A DNA stretch of 20,866 bases. Origin: an uncultured Eubacterium sp. GTDB lineage: Bacteria; Bacillota; Clostridia; Lachnospirales; Lachnospiraceae. Positions 13,916 to 20,866 of the stretch are shown here, piece after piece (the first letter of the stretch is position 1; the number at the start of each line of letters is the position of its first letter). The notes below the pieces were generated by a model that made no database searches, had not been told where the DNA came from, and saw only the letters and a list, made by a program, of their open reading frames with translations. The stretch covers positions 1 through 20,866 of the forward strand of contig CAJUFM010000057.1 in the NCBI GenBank assembly GCA_910585745.1, written 5' to 3'. Made by a program: the position numbers and the translations under genes.

Positions 13916-16597
13916 ATGAGCAGAAGAAAATGTTTTTTAAAATATACTCTGTTGTTCCTTGTAGTTTTTGCGGGAGCTTTTCTTGCATTCTTTATGCAGG
14001 GTAAGAGTTTTGTCTGGAAAAGTGATGGTTTCCGGCAGTACTATCCCGCCCTGCGCTATCTGATCTCTTATTACCGGGAACTGGTCTCTGGTCTGTTCAG
14101 TGGGGAGTTCACAGTTCCCATGATGGACTATACCATCGGCCAGGGAGAGGATATCATCACCACTTTTGCCAATTATGGACTGGGAGATCCCCTGGTATTT
14201 CTGGCATCTCTGCTGCCTTCTGGGGGACAGTGGACCGAATATGTCTATGGTATTCTGACCGGGCTCCGGCTGTATCTGTCGGGAGCCGCTTTTCTCGTGT
14301 ACTGTGAAGGAATGAAACTACAGCGCCCTTTCAGTGTGTACGGGGCATTAGTTTACTGCTTTTGCGGTTTTGCCTTGTGGTCGGTGAAGGATCCCTTTTT
14401 TTTGAATGCCATGATCTATCTGCCGCTGATATTTCTCGGATTGGAGAAGGCAATGCGTCGCCATTCTCCTCTTATGCTGATATTCAGCGTGTTTTTTAGT
14501 ATTGTCAGCGGGTATTATTTCTTTTACATGACCGTGATTGCCGGTGTGTGTTATTTTGCTGCCCGGAGCTTTATGCGCCATGGCAGGGACATAAAAGCTG
14601 TATGGAAGGAGGGGCTGCGCTGTCTTATGGTATCAGCCGGCGGTCTTCTTCTGTCAGGCGTGCTGTTTGTGCCCTGTATCTTTGGTTATCTGGAGAGCAG
14701 CCGGGGAGAGGCAAAGGTGCCGCTTTCTTCGTTGCTTTTCTATCCACTGGATTACTATAAAAACATGTTTTTACATTTTATAAGCGTAACGGAAAACGAC
14801 GATGCCGGAGCAGTGGGGTATTTTTCTATGGCAGTGGTTTTACTTCTTGCCCTCGGGCTGCTTCTGCTGCGTAAGGAAAAGAAGTACCGGATGCTGAAAG
14901 TCTGTGTGGTCCTTAGCATCCTGGCAGTGGCATCGCCCTTTGCAGGATATGTCTTCAACGGTTTTGGATATATCACCAACCGTTTTATGTTTATCCCGGC
15001 TTTTTTGCTGTCTCTGGTGTTTGTTATCACAATGCCGTCCCTGCTGTGCCTGGAGCGCGGGGATAAGAAAAAGCTTATATTAGCATGTGTCTGCTATGTC
15101 ATCCTCTGCTGCCTGCTGACGAGCAGGGAGGGCATCTGGCATACTGGCAGTATGATCCTGTTTTTGGGACTGACCCTGGCTGTACTCTGCCTGATCCGCA
15201 AGAAGAGATGGAGGGAGCGGGTGCTGTGGGGGGTACTTCTGCTGAATCTGATCGTGAATGGAAATCTGATGTATGGGAAAATGGGGACAGGGATGTCGGA
15301 TGCCTATATGGACGCAGGAAGTGTGAAAAAGACCTATGAGAGCAAGGGGGTAAAGGCGGTCTCGGAGGATCTGGATTCCCTGGAGCGTATCGATGTGATG
15401 ACCAGCCAGGGAGAGAACCCGAACTGTTCTGTGGCGGGGGTTCCCCAGGCATACAATGGCATTTCCATCTATTACAGTGTGGTCAGCTCCGGATATTCCG
15501 CTTATATGAAGTCCATGGAGAATGCATCGGATCTGATGTATACCCACCGGATGCTTGGAAATGACGGAAGAAGCATATTGGAAAATCTGGCAAACGTACA
15601 TTATGTGGTGAGCGGGAATGCTTCCTCTGTTCCTTATGGCTTTTCTCTGTACCGGGATTGCGGGAAAGGGGAAAAGGTATATAAAAATGACAACAGGACC
15701 GCTATTGGCTATACCTATGATACTTATGTGCCTGAAAACGAATTTGACAGCGCCGGGGTGTTCGACCGCCAGAACACCCTTCTTACTGCTGCCGTTCTGG
15801 AAGGGGATTCCAGGCTTGAGAAAGAGGCGTCGGAGTCGGAGACTGTGAAAAAAGGGCAGATCTATAAGGAATGGACTTCCCTTCCTTTTGAAATGTCTGA
15901 TGTGAAACATATGAAATGGCAGAGTGGGAAGCTGAAGGTGAAGAAAAAGAACGGAACATTTTCCATCAGCTTCCAGCGGAAAAAGGATTGTGAATATTAT
16001 CTTCGCCTGTCGGGGCTGGAGCTGCAGGATCCACGCCGGAATACTGCCTGGGCGAATGTCAGTCTGGGTGATGTGTCAAAGAGCTTCCTGATCTCCGACC
16101 GGACCTATGACTTTTATTTCGGACGGAAGGATTATGTTGTGAATCTGGGAAGTCCACCGGAAGAACAAGCAGGCCGGACTGAGACAGTATCTTTCCGTAT
16201 CAATGGCCCTGCTGCCTACCGCCTGGAGAATATCGAGCTGGCGGAGGTTCCCATGGAGGGGCTGGCGCGGAAGGTGGCGGAGAGAAACCAGGAGAGTCTG
16301 CGGGGTGTGGAGATCATAACTAACGGTCTGACCGGGAGCCTGAAACTTTACCAGGAAAAGATTCTCTGTCTGGCGGTGCCTTACAAAACGGGATATACCC
16401 TTCTGGTGGACGGCAGGAAAACAGAGACGGGCAGGATAAACAAGATGTATCTGGGAGCGCTGGTCCCGGAAGGAACCCATGACATAGTGCTCAGATATGT
16501 CACCCCTGGAATCCAGGCAGGTGCAATATTGACGATTATGGGCTTGATCTATACAATCTTTTTGTGTATTTTGTATAAAAAATATTGTACAAAATAG
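13916..16597 (+). CDS. YfhO-like multi-spanning GT-C membrane protein
   Basis: The product has 893 residues. The first 430 or so contain about twelve membrane segments. A large outer domain (about 450-855) and a last hydrophobic helix (about 862-885) follow. The early KSDGFRQYYPALRYL (35-49) with an Asp in the first outer loop matches YfhO/GT-C proteins that use lipid-phosphate sugar donors. In Bacillus YfhO is linked to glycosylation of lipoteichoic acid (established knowledge), so this one may decorate the surface polymer with sugar. An in-frame TAA at 13904 fixes the start at ATG 13916, although the ribosome site is poor. No tight overlap with the previous gene exists (41-base gap). The last codons contain half of the dyad of the hyd promoter. 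Confidence 0.87.
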   Translation: MSRRKCFLKYTLLFLVVFAGAFLAFFMQGKSFVWKSDGFRQYYPALRYLISYYRELVSGLFSGEFTVPMMDYTIGQGEDIITTFANYGLGDPLVFLASLLPSGGQWTEYVYGILTGLRLYLSGAAFLVYCEGMKLQRPFSVYGALVYCFCGFALWSVKDPFFLNAMIYLPLIFLGLEKAMRRHSPLMLIFSVFFSIVSGYYFFYMTVIAGVCYFAARSFMRHGRDIKAVWKEGLRCLMVSAGGLLLSGVLFVPCIFGYLESSRGEAKVPLSSLLFYPLDYYKNMFLHFISVTENDDAGAVGYFSMAVVLLLALGLLLLRKEKKYRMLKVCVVLSILAVASPFAGYVFNGFGYITNRFMFIPAFLLSLVFVITMPSLLCLERGDKKKLILACVCYVILCCLLTSREGIWHTGSMILFLGLTLAVLCLIRKKRWRERVLWGVLLLNLIVNGNLMYGKMGTGMSDAYMDAGSVKKTYESKGVKAVSEDLDSLERIDVMTSQGENPNCSVAGVPQAYNGISIYYSVVSSGYSAYMKSMENASDLMYTHRMLGNDGRSILENLANVHYVVSGNASSVPYGFSLYRDCGKGEKVYKNDNRTAIGYTYDTYVPENEFDSAGVFDRQNTLLTAAVLEGDSRLEKEASESETVKKGQIYKEWTSLPFEMSDVKHMKWQSGKLKVKKKNGTFSISFQRKKDCEYYLRLSGLELQDPRRNTAWANVSLGDVSKSFLISDRTYDFYFGRKDYVVNLGSPPEEQAGRTETVSFRINGPAAYRLENIELAEVPMEGLARKVAERNQESLRGVEIITNGLTGSLKLYQEKILCLAVPYKTGYTLLVDGRKTETGRINKMYLGALVPEGTHDIVLRYVTPGIQAGAILTIMGLIYTIFLCILYKKYCTK
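16567..16596. promoter_or_regulatory. Dyad TATTTTGTA-N12-TACAAAATA over the hyd -35 box
   Basis: Two perfect 9-base arms (16567-16575 and 16588-16596) are separated by 12 A/T-rich bases. The right arm overlaps the -35 hexamer, where a repressor would block RNA polymerase. The half sites do not match the Rex consensus TTGTTAA-N4-TTAACAA in spacing. Part of the dyad is coding for the end of the upstream gene, and the region is AT-rich, so chance is not excluded. Confidence 0.45.
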
Positions 16598-16613
16598 CTT
16601 CTCATGGTATAAT
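16585..16613 (+). promoter_or_regulatory. Extended -10 promoter of the hydrogenase operon
   Basis: TTGTAC (16585-16590), a 17-base spacer and TATAAT (16608-16613) with TGG just before the -10 form an extended -10 promoter that starts inside the end of the upstream gene. The start point would be near 16620, about 35 bases before the hydC start. Two dyads overlap it, one across the -35 and one at the start point; they are listed separately. Confidence 0.7.
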
Positions 16614-16615
16614 TT

Positions 16616-16633
16616 TATCATTAACGTATGATA
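16616..16633. promoter_or_regulatory. Dyad TATCAT-N6-ATGATA at the predicted hyd transcription start
   Basis: Perfect 6-base arms (16616-16621, 16628-16633) are centred a few bases downstream of the predicted start point, a usual operator position. It could also form a weak hairpin in the leader. The short arms make it only suggestive. Confidence 0.3.
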
Positions 16634-16655
16634 TGAAACAGAAAGGAGAAATACA

Positions 16656-17153
16656 TTGACACATCAGGAAATTGCAAAGCTGGATGAGATTCTGCAGGCG
16701 CATGATTATAACAGCACGCTTCTGATCGCTATCATGCAGGAGATCCAGAAGGAATATCATTATCTTCCGGAGGAAGCGCTGGAGTACATATCAAAGAAGC
16801 TCAAGCTCAGTGAAGCAAAAATTTATGGGGTTGCCACATTCTATGAAAATTTTTCATTAGAACCAAAGGGAAAATATGTGATTAAGATCTGTGATGGGAC
16901 GGCGTGCCATGTTCGTAAATCCGTTCCGATCCTGGAAGAGTTTCGTAAAATTCTGAAAGTCAGCGAAGCGAAACCTACGACAGATGACATGATGTTTACA
17001 GTAGAGACCGTATCCTGTCTGGGGGCCTGCGGGCTGGCGCCGGTATGTACGGTGAACGACCATGTTCATCCGGCGATGACACCGGAAAAAGCAAGGGAAT
17101 TGATTCAGACACTAAAGGAGCAGGAGAAGGAGGGGGAGGCAGATGAAGATTAA
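16656..17153 (+). CDS. hydC: Hydrogenase NuoE-like [2Fe-2S] subunit
   Basis: The product has 165 residues from TTG 16656, which follows AAAGGAG (16642-16648) at 7 bases. It has a thioredoxin-like [2Fe-2S] fold: a helical N-terminus with GVATFYENF (58-66) and the four ligands C79 (ICDGTACH), C84, C121 and C125 (SCLGACGLAP). In trimeric bifurcating hydrogenases and in complex I (NuoE) this subunit passes electrons near the flavin subunit. An acidic tail (EKEGEADED) ends it. It overlaps hydB by 11 bases and hydA follows, the gene order of HydABC complexes such as that of Thermotoga. Cytoplasmic, no signal peptide. Confidence 0.93.
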   Translation: MTHQEIAKLDEILQAHDYNSTLLIAIMQEIQKEYHYLPEEALEYISKKLKLSEAKIYGVATFYENFSLEPKGKYVIKICDGTACHVRKSVPILEEFRKILKVSEAKPTTDDMMFTVETVSCLGACGLAPVCTVNDHVHPAMTPEKARELIQTLKEQEKEGEADED

Positions 17154-19032
17154 TACAAGAGAAGAGTTGATTGCAAAGCAGGAAGAGTACAAAGCCTCCC
17201 TGAACAGCCAGAAAAAACAGATTCTGATCTGTGCCGGTACGGGCTGTGTGGCTGGGGGATCTCTTAATATTTATGATAAGATGAAAGAGATCATAGAGGC
17301 GAAGGGACTGCGCTGCGCCCTGATCCTGGAGAAAGAGCCTCATGATGAGAGTATTGGTCTGAAGAAGAGTGGATGCCATGGGTTTTGTGAGATGGGACCG
17401 CTTCTCAGAATTGAACCGATGGGTTGGCTCTACCTGAAAGTCAAGGTAGAGGATTGCGAGGAGATCATTGAAAAAAGTATCATCAATGACGAAGTGGTTG
17501 ACCGTCTTGTATACAAAGACAAGACATTAAAATCCTATGTAAAACAGGAAGATATACCTTTTTATAAACAGCAGACCCGTATAGCCCTGGAGTACTGCGG
17601 AAGGATCAATGCGGAGAGCATTGCAGAGTACATAGCGCTGGGAGGATACAGTGCGGTGGCAAAAGCACTGTTTGATATGACGCCTCAGCAAATTGTTGAT
17701 GAAGTAAGTGAAGCAGCCCTGAGAGGACGAGGCGGCGGCGGATTTCCGGCAGGAAGGAAGTGGCAGCAGGTTCTGGATCAGGATGTGGAAGAAAAATACA
17801 TCGTATGTAACGGAGATGAAGGAGACCCGGGAGCATTTATGGACCGTTCCATGATGGAGGGTGAGCCCCACAGGGTGATCGAGGGTATGCTGATCGCTGC
17901 CATCGCTACCAATGCCCATCATGGTTACATATACGTCCGCGCCGAGTATCCTCTCGCAGTGGAGCGTCTGCAGACAGCTATCGACAAGGCGATAGATAAA
18001 GGTCTTCTCGGAAAAGATATTCTTGGATCGGGATTTGATTTTGACCTGCATATCAGCCAGGGTGCTGGAGCCTTTGTCTGTGGTGAGGGCAGTGCCTTGA
18101 CGACTTCCATCGAGGGTAACCGTGGTATGCCCCGCGTGAAGCCGCCTCGTACGGTAGAACACGGATTGTTTGACAAGCCTACGGTGCTGAACAATGTAGA
18201 GACTTTCTGCAATGTGCCTCCCATCATTCTCAACGGTGCGGAGTGGTATAAGGGATATGGTCCTGAGAACAACCATGGTACAAAGGCTTTTGCCCTGACG
18301 GGAAATGTAAATAATACAGGGCTGATTGAGGTGCCGATGGGAACAACGCTGCGGGAAGTTATCTTTGATATCGGCGGCGGTGTCAAAGGCGGTGACTTTA
18401 AGGCAGTACAGATCGGCGGACCCTCCGGAGGATGCCTTTGTATCAGTGCTACCGAAGACCACCTGGATATGAAACTGGATTTTGATTCACTGAAAAAAGT
18501 GGGTGCCATGATTGGATCCGGTGGACTTGTTGTTATGAATGATAAGAGCTGTATGGTTGAAGTGGCGAGATTTTTTATGAATTTTACCCAGAATGAATCC
18601 TGTGGAAAATGTGTTCCCTGTCGTGAGGGAACCAAGAGAATGCTGGAGCTTCTGACAGATATCACAGAGGGAAGAGGAACTATGGCTCATATAGAGCTTT
18701 TGGAGAAGCTTTCAGACACGGTGTCTGCAACGGCGCTGTGTGGTCTTGGAAAGACGGCGGCTTCGCCGGTTGTCAGCACACTGAAATATTTCAGGGACGA
18801 GTACATGGCCCACGTAGTTGACAGAAAATGTCCGGCTGGCCAGTGTAAAGCGCTTACCACACTTCAGATCGATCCGGAACTGTGTAAGGGCTGTACAAAA
18901 TGCGCCAGAATGTGTCCTGTGGGGGCGATCAGCGGAAAAGTTAAGGAACCACATGTCATTGATACGGCAAAATGTATCAAATGTGGTGCATGTAAGGACG
19001 GCTGCAACTTTGGGGCAGTGAAAGAAGCGTAG
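17143..19032 (+). CDS. hydB: Hydrogenase NuoF-like flavin subunit (NADH site)
   Basis: The product has 629 residues, full length for HydB. In order: a thioredoxin-like [2Fe-2S] domain (C30, C35, C78, C82); the NADH/FMN domain with RGRGGGGFPAGRKW (194-207) and NGDEGDPGAFMDR (223-235); an SLBB-type domain; the NuoF [4Fe-4S] motif SCGKCVPC (C487, C490, C493, plus a later Cys in ALCGLGK); and a C-terminal 2[4Fe-4S] ferredoxin (CKGCTKCARMCPVG and CIKCGACKDGCNFG). It exchanges electrons with NAD(H) and is the proposed site of flavin-linked bifurcation with ferredoxin. The start overlaps the hydC end with GGAGG (17132-17136) upstream. The stop lies inside the first unit of a tandem hairpin repeat. 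Confidence 0.95.
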   Translation: MKINTREELIAKQEEYKASLNSQKKQILICAGTGCVAGGSLNIYDKMKEIIEAKGLRCALILEKEPHDESIGLKKSGCHGFCEMGPLLRIEPMGWLYLKVKVEDCEEIIEKSIINDEVVDRLVYKDKTLKSYVKQEDIPFYKQQTRIALEYCGRINAESIAEYIALGGYSAVAKALFDMTPQQIVDEVSEAALRGRGGGGFPAGRKWQQVLDQDVEEKYIVCNGDEGDPGAFMDRSMMEGEPHRVIEGMLIAAIATNAHHGYIYVRAEYPLAVERLQTAIDKAIDKGLLGKDILGSGFDFDLHISQGAGAFVCGEGSALTTSIEGNRGMPRVKPPRTVEHGLFDKPTVLNNVETFCNVPPIILNGAEWYKGYGPENNHGTKAFALTGNVNNTGLIEVPMGTTLREVIFDIGGGVKGGDFKAVQIGGPSGGCLCISATEDHLDMKLDFDSLKKVGAMIGSGGLVVMNDKSCMVEVARFFMNFTQNESCGKCVPCREGTKRMLELLTDITEGRGTMAHIELLEKLSDTVSATALCGLGKTAASPVVSTLKYFRDEYMAHVVDRKCPAGQCKALTTLQIDPELCKGCTKCARMCPVGAISGKVKEPHVIDTAKCIKCGACKDGCNFGAVKEA

Positions 19033-19054
19033 CTTCTTTGGAAGCATAGCTTCT
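19024..19054 (+). repeat. Tandem mini-hairpin repeat between hydB and hydA
   Basis: The 14-base unit GAAGC-GTA-GCTTCT (19024-19037) is repeated as GAAGC-ATA-GCTTCT (19041-19054), one mismatch, separated by TTG. Each unit folds into a 5-pair stem with a 3-base loop, and units can also pair with each other. The first overlaps the hydB stop codon (19030-19032). A role in mRNA stability, processing or translation balance between subunits is possible. There is no U tract, so it is not a standard terminator. Confidence 0.5.
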
Positions 19055-19103
19055 AGTCTCGATTTTGGGGATGACCTTATAAGGATTCATGAAAGGAGAA
19101 TTT

Positions 19104-20819
19104 ATGTCTAAAAAATACATGGTTATAGATGGAATCCGTACGGAATTTACGGATGAAAAGAATATATTACAGGTAATCCGCAAGGCTGGCGTTCATGTAC
19201 CTACCTTCTGTTATTATACAGATATGTCCATTTATGGAGCCTGCCGTATGTGCGTGGTGGAGGATGAAAGAGGAGGGATCATCGCCTCCTGTTCCACTCC
19301 TCCCAAAGATAAAATGGTGATAAAAACAAATACATCCAAGCTTCATCAGCACCGGAAGATGATCCTGGAGCTTCTTTTGGCGTCCCACTGCCGTGACTGT
19401 ACGGTGTGTGAGAAGAACGGCAACTGCCGTCTTCAGATGCTGGCAGCCAGGTTCCGTCTGACCAATGTCAGATTTCCCAATACTCATCCGGATCGCTGCA
19501 TCGATGACTCATCTCTTTCCATCGTGAGGGATCCAAGCAAATGTATCCTGTGCGGTGACTGTGTGAGGATGTGTAATGAGGTACAGCATGTGGGAGCCAT
19601 AGATTTTGCCCACCGCGGTGCCAACATGGTAGTAAGTCCTGCTTTTGGCAGAGATATCGTAGAGACAGATTGTGTTAACTGTGGTCAGTGTGCCGCGGTC
19701 TGTCCCACCGCAGCGATTACAATCAAAAATGATCTGAGAGAGGTGTGGCAGGCACTGTATGCGCCGGACAAACGGGTGGTAGCCCAGATCGCACCGGCGG
19801 TCAGGGTAGCCATTGGTGAAGAATTTGGTCTTCCGGCAGGGAAGAACTCTGTGGGCAAGATATTTACCGCCCTACGGATGCTGGGCTTTGACACGGTATT
19901 TGATACCAGTTTCAGTGCGGATCTTACAGTAGTGGAGGAAGCCAGCGAACTGGTTTATAAGCTGGAGAATGGGGAAAAGAAATATCCTCTCGGCAATTCC
20001 ATGCCGCTCTTTACCTCCTGCTGCCCGGCGTGGGTACGTTTTGTAGAGACCAAATATCCAGAGCTGCTTCCTTATGTATCTACCTGCAAGTCTCCGATGG
20101 AGATGTTTGGTGCGGTACTCAAAGAGCATTACAAGCCGGCGGATCAGGAAGCCGGAGTGGAGACGATTTCGGTAGCTGTTATGCCTTGTGTGGCGAAAAA
20201 ATACGAGGCGGCGAGAGAAGAATTCAAAAGGGATAACGTACCGGATGTGGATTATGTCATAACCACTAAGGAACTGATCCTGATGATCAAAGAACTGGGA
20301 ATCCAGTTTAATGAGATTGAGCCAAGCGCTCCAGACATGCCCTTTTCCATCAGTTCCGGTGCCGGTGTGATCTTTGGTGTGACCGGCGGTGTTATGGAGG
20401 CTGCCCTGCGTCATGTGGCGGAGCAGAATAACGAGGCTCTGCGGGAGATCGAGTATTCTGGAATCCGGGGGCTGGAGGGCACGAAGGTGGCCGAGGTAGA
20501 GATTGGCGGCAAGACCCTTCGAGTCGGTGTGGTAAATGGTCTTGGAAACGCGGAAAACCTGATCCAGAAACTACAGCGCGGCGAAGAAAAGCTGGATTTT
20601 GTAGAGGTTATGGCCTGTCCTTATGGATGCATCGGCGGAGCCGGGCAGCCATTCGGTTATCAGAGTGTAAAGCAGGAGCGTGCTACAGGAATGTATAAAG
20701 CTGATAAATCTGCTATTATCAAGCGTTCCATAGAAAATCCTACGCTTTTAAATATGTATGAGAATGGTATGCTGAAAGATCGTGCCCATGAGTTACTTCA
20801 TGTGCATTATGGCAAATAA
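19104..20819 (+). CDS. hydA: [FeFe] hydrogenase catalytic subunit, bifurcating type
   Basis: The product has 571 residues. ATG 19104 follows AAAGGAG (19092-19098) at 5 bases; ATG 19089 lies before that site. In order: N-terminal [2Fe-2S] domain (C36, C47, C50, C63), His-Cys [4Fe-4S] motif HCRDCTVCEKNGNC (95-108), 2[4Fe-4S] ferredoxin (CILCGDCVRMC and CVNCGQCAAVC), then the H-cluster domain: L1 TSCCPAW (304-310), L2 MPCVAKKYE (360-368) and L3 MACPYGCIGGAGQP (503-516). C307, C362, C505 and C509 should hold the H-cluster and C306 relays protons; Glu residues at 278-282 fit the proton path. It reversibly makes H2 with electrons from reduced ferredoxin and NADH via HydB/C. L3 has Tyr507 and Ala513 where Gly is usual. 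Maturases hydE/F/G are not in the window. Confidence 0.96.
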   Translation: MSKKYMVIDGIRTEFTDEKNILQVIRKAGVHVPTFCYYTDMSIYGACRMCVVEDERGGIIASCSTPPKDKMVIKTNTSKLHQHRKMILELLLASHCRDCTVCEKNGNCRLQMLAARFRLTNVRFPNTHPDRCIDDSSLSIVRDPSKCILCGDCVRMCNEVQHVGAIDFAHRGANMVVSPAFGRDIVETDCVNCGQCAAVCPTAAITIKNDLREVWQALYAPDKRVVAQIAPAVRVAIGEEFGLPAGKNSVGKIFTALRMLGFDTVFDTSFSADLTVVEEASELVYKLENGEKKYPLGNSMPLFTSCCPAWVRFVETKYPELLPYVSTCKSPMEMFGAVLKEHYKPADQEAGVETISVAVMPCVAKKYEAAREEFKRDNVPDVDYVITTKELILMIKELGIQFNEIEPSAPDMPFSISSGAGVIFGVTGGVMEAALRHVAEQNNEALREIEYSGIRGLEGTKVAEVEIGGKTLRVGVVNGLGNAENLIQKLQRGEEKLDFVEVMACPYGCIGGAGQPFGYQSVKQERATGMYKADKSAIIKRSIENPTLLNMYENGMLKDRAHELLHVHYGK

Positions 20820-20846
20820 ATATTGCAGACAGACCTCAGTGTGTGG

Positions 20847-20866
20847 AATGAAAGTAACCTTTCATT
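20847..20866 (+). terminator. Hairpin at the window end, possible hyd operon terminator
   Basis: AATGAAAG-TAAC-CTTTCATT is a perfect 8-pair stem with a 4-base loop, 27 bases after the hydA stop. The window ends at the last stem base, so a following U tract or a longer stem cannot be seen. The stem is AT-rich. Confidence 0.4.

Noticed and set aside
13899..13919. Tiny leader ORF of six codons whose TGA overlaps the YfhO-like start
   Set aside because: The only purine-rich stretch is too close to its ATG to be a ribosome site; nothing suggests attenuation.
19075..19084. Perfect 10-base palindrome CCTTATAAGG before hydA
   Set aside because: Too short to stand out from chance in this AT-rich gap, and no promoter is associated with it.

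Overview
The window looks like a chromosome segment of an anaerobic, low-to-mid GC Firmicute, most likely class Clostridia and probably family Lachnospiraceae. This is inferred from strong AGGAGG-type ribosome sites, TTG starts, a clostridial Rhs-type core fragment, Gram-positive TagD/CDP-glycerol-type polymer genes and a trimeric [FeFe] hydrogenase. No tRNA, rRNA, CRISPR array or insertion sequence was seen. All supported genes lie on the + strand.

Region 1 (1-2999) is an accessory graveyard of polymorphic (Rhs-type) toxin C-terminal cassettes and small AT-rich genes that look like immunity proteins. It holds a split small gene (25-536), a frame-broken toxin tail (548-878) followed by a probable immunity gene (892-1281), an Rhs core end plus pretoxin membrane region plus toxin C-terminus (1316-2221) followed by a second probable immunity gene (2238-2780), and a short remnant ORF (2823-2999). 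The order toxin-tail / immunity / toxin-tail / immunity, with GC-rich Rhs core pieces joined to AT-rich toxin pieces, fits a bank of displaced cassettes downstream of an Rhs gene that would lie to the left of the window.

Region 2 (about 2982-16597) is a cell-surface polymer cluster. A good promoter (2982-3011) precedes a two-gene ABC polymer exporter (TagG/TagH type), glycerol-3-phosphate cytidylyltransferase (tagD) and a CDP-glycerol glycerophosphotransferase. A second promoter (6250-6278) precedes an LCP-family ligase that would attach the polymer to the wall. A third gene block follows: a DegT-family sugar aminotransferase, a PglC-like initiating phosphoglycosyl transferase, an O-antigen ligase/polymerase-like membrane protein, a two-domain glycosyltransferase with a degenerate TagF-like half, and a YfhO-like GT-C membrane protein. 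Together they suggest a glycerol-phosphate-decorated surface glycan, but no flippase, sugar dehydratase or TagO/TagA homologue lies in the window, so the set is incomplete here.

Region 3 (16567-20866) is an operon hydC-hydB-hydA encoding a NuoE-like, a NuoF-like and a catalytic [FeFe] hydrogenase subunit, the layout of electron-bifurcating (ferredoxin plus NADH linked) hydrogenases. It has its own extended -10 promoter overlapped by an unusual dyad, tandem mini-hairpins between hydB and hydA, and a hairpin cut by the window end that may be the operon terminator.

The most unusual items are the silent toxin cassette array, the GT2/degenerate glycerophosphotransferase fusion, and the candidate control elements of the hydrogenase operon. 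None proves a wholly new system.
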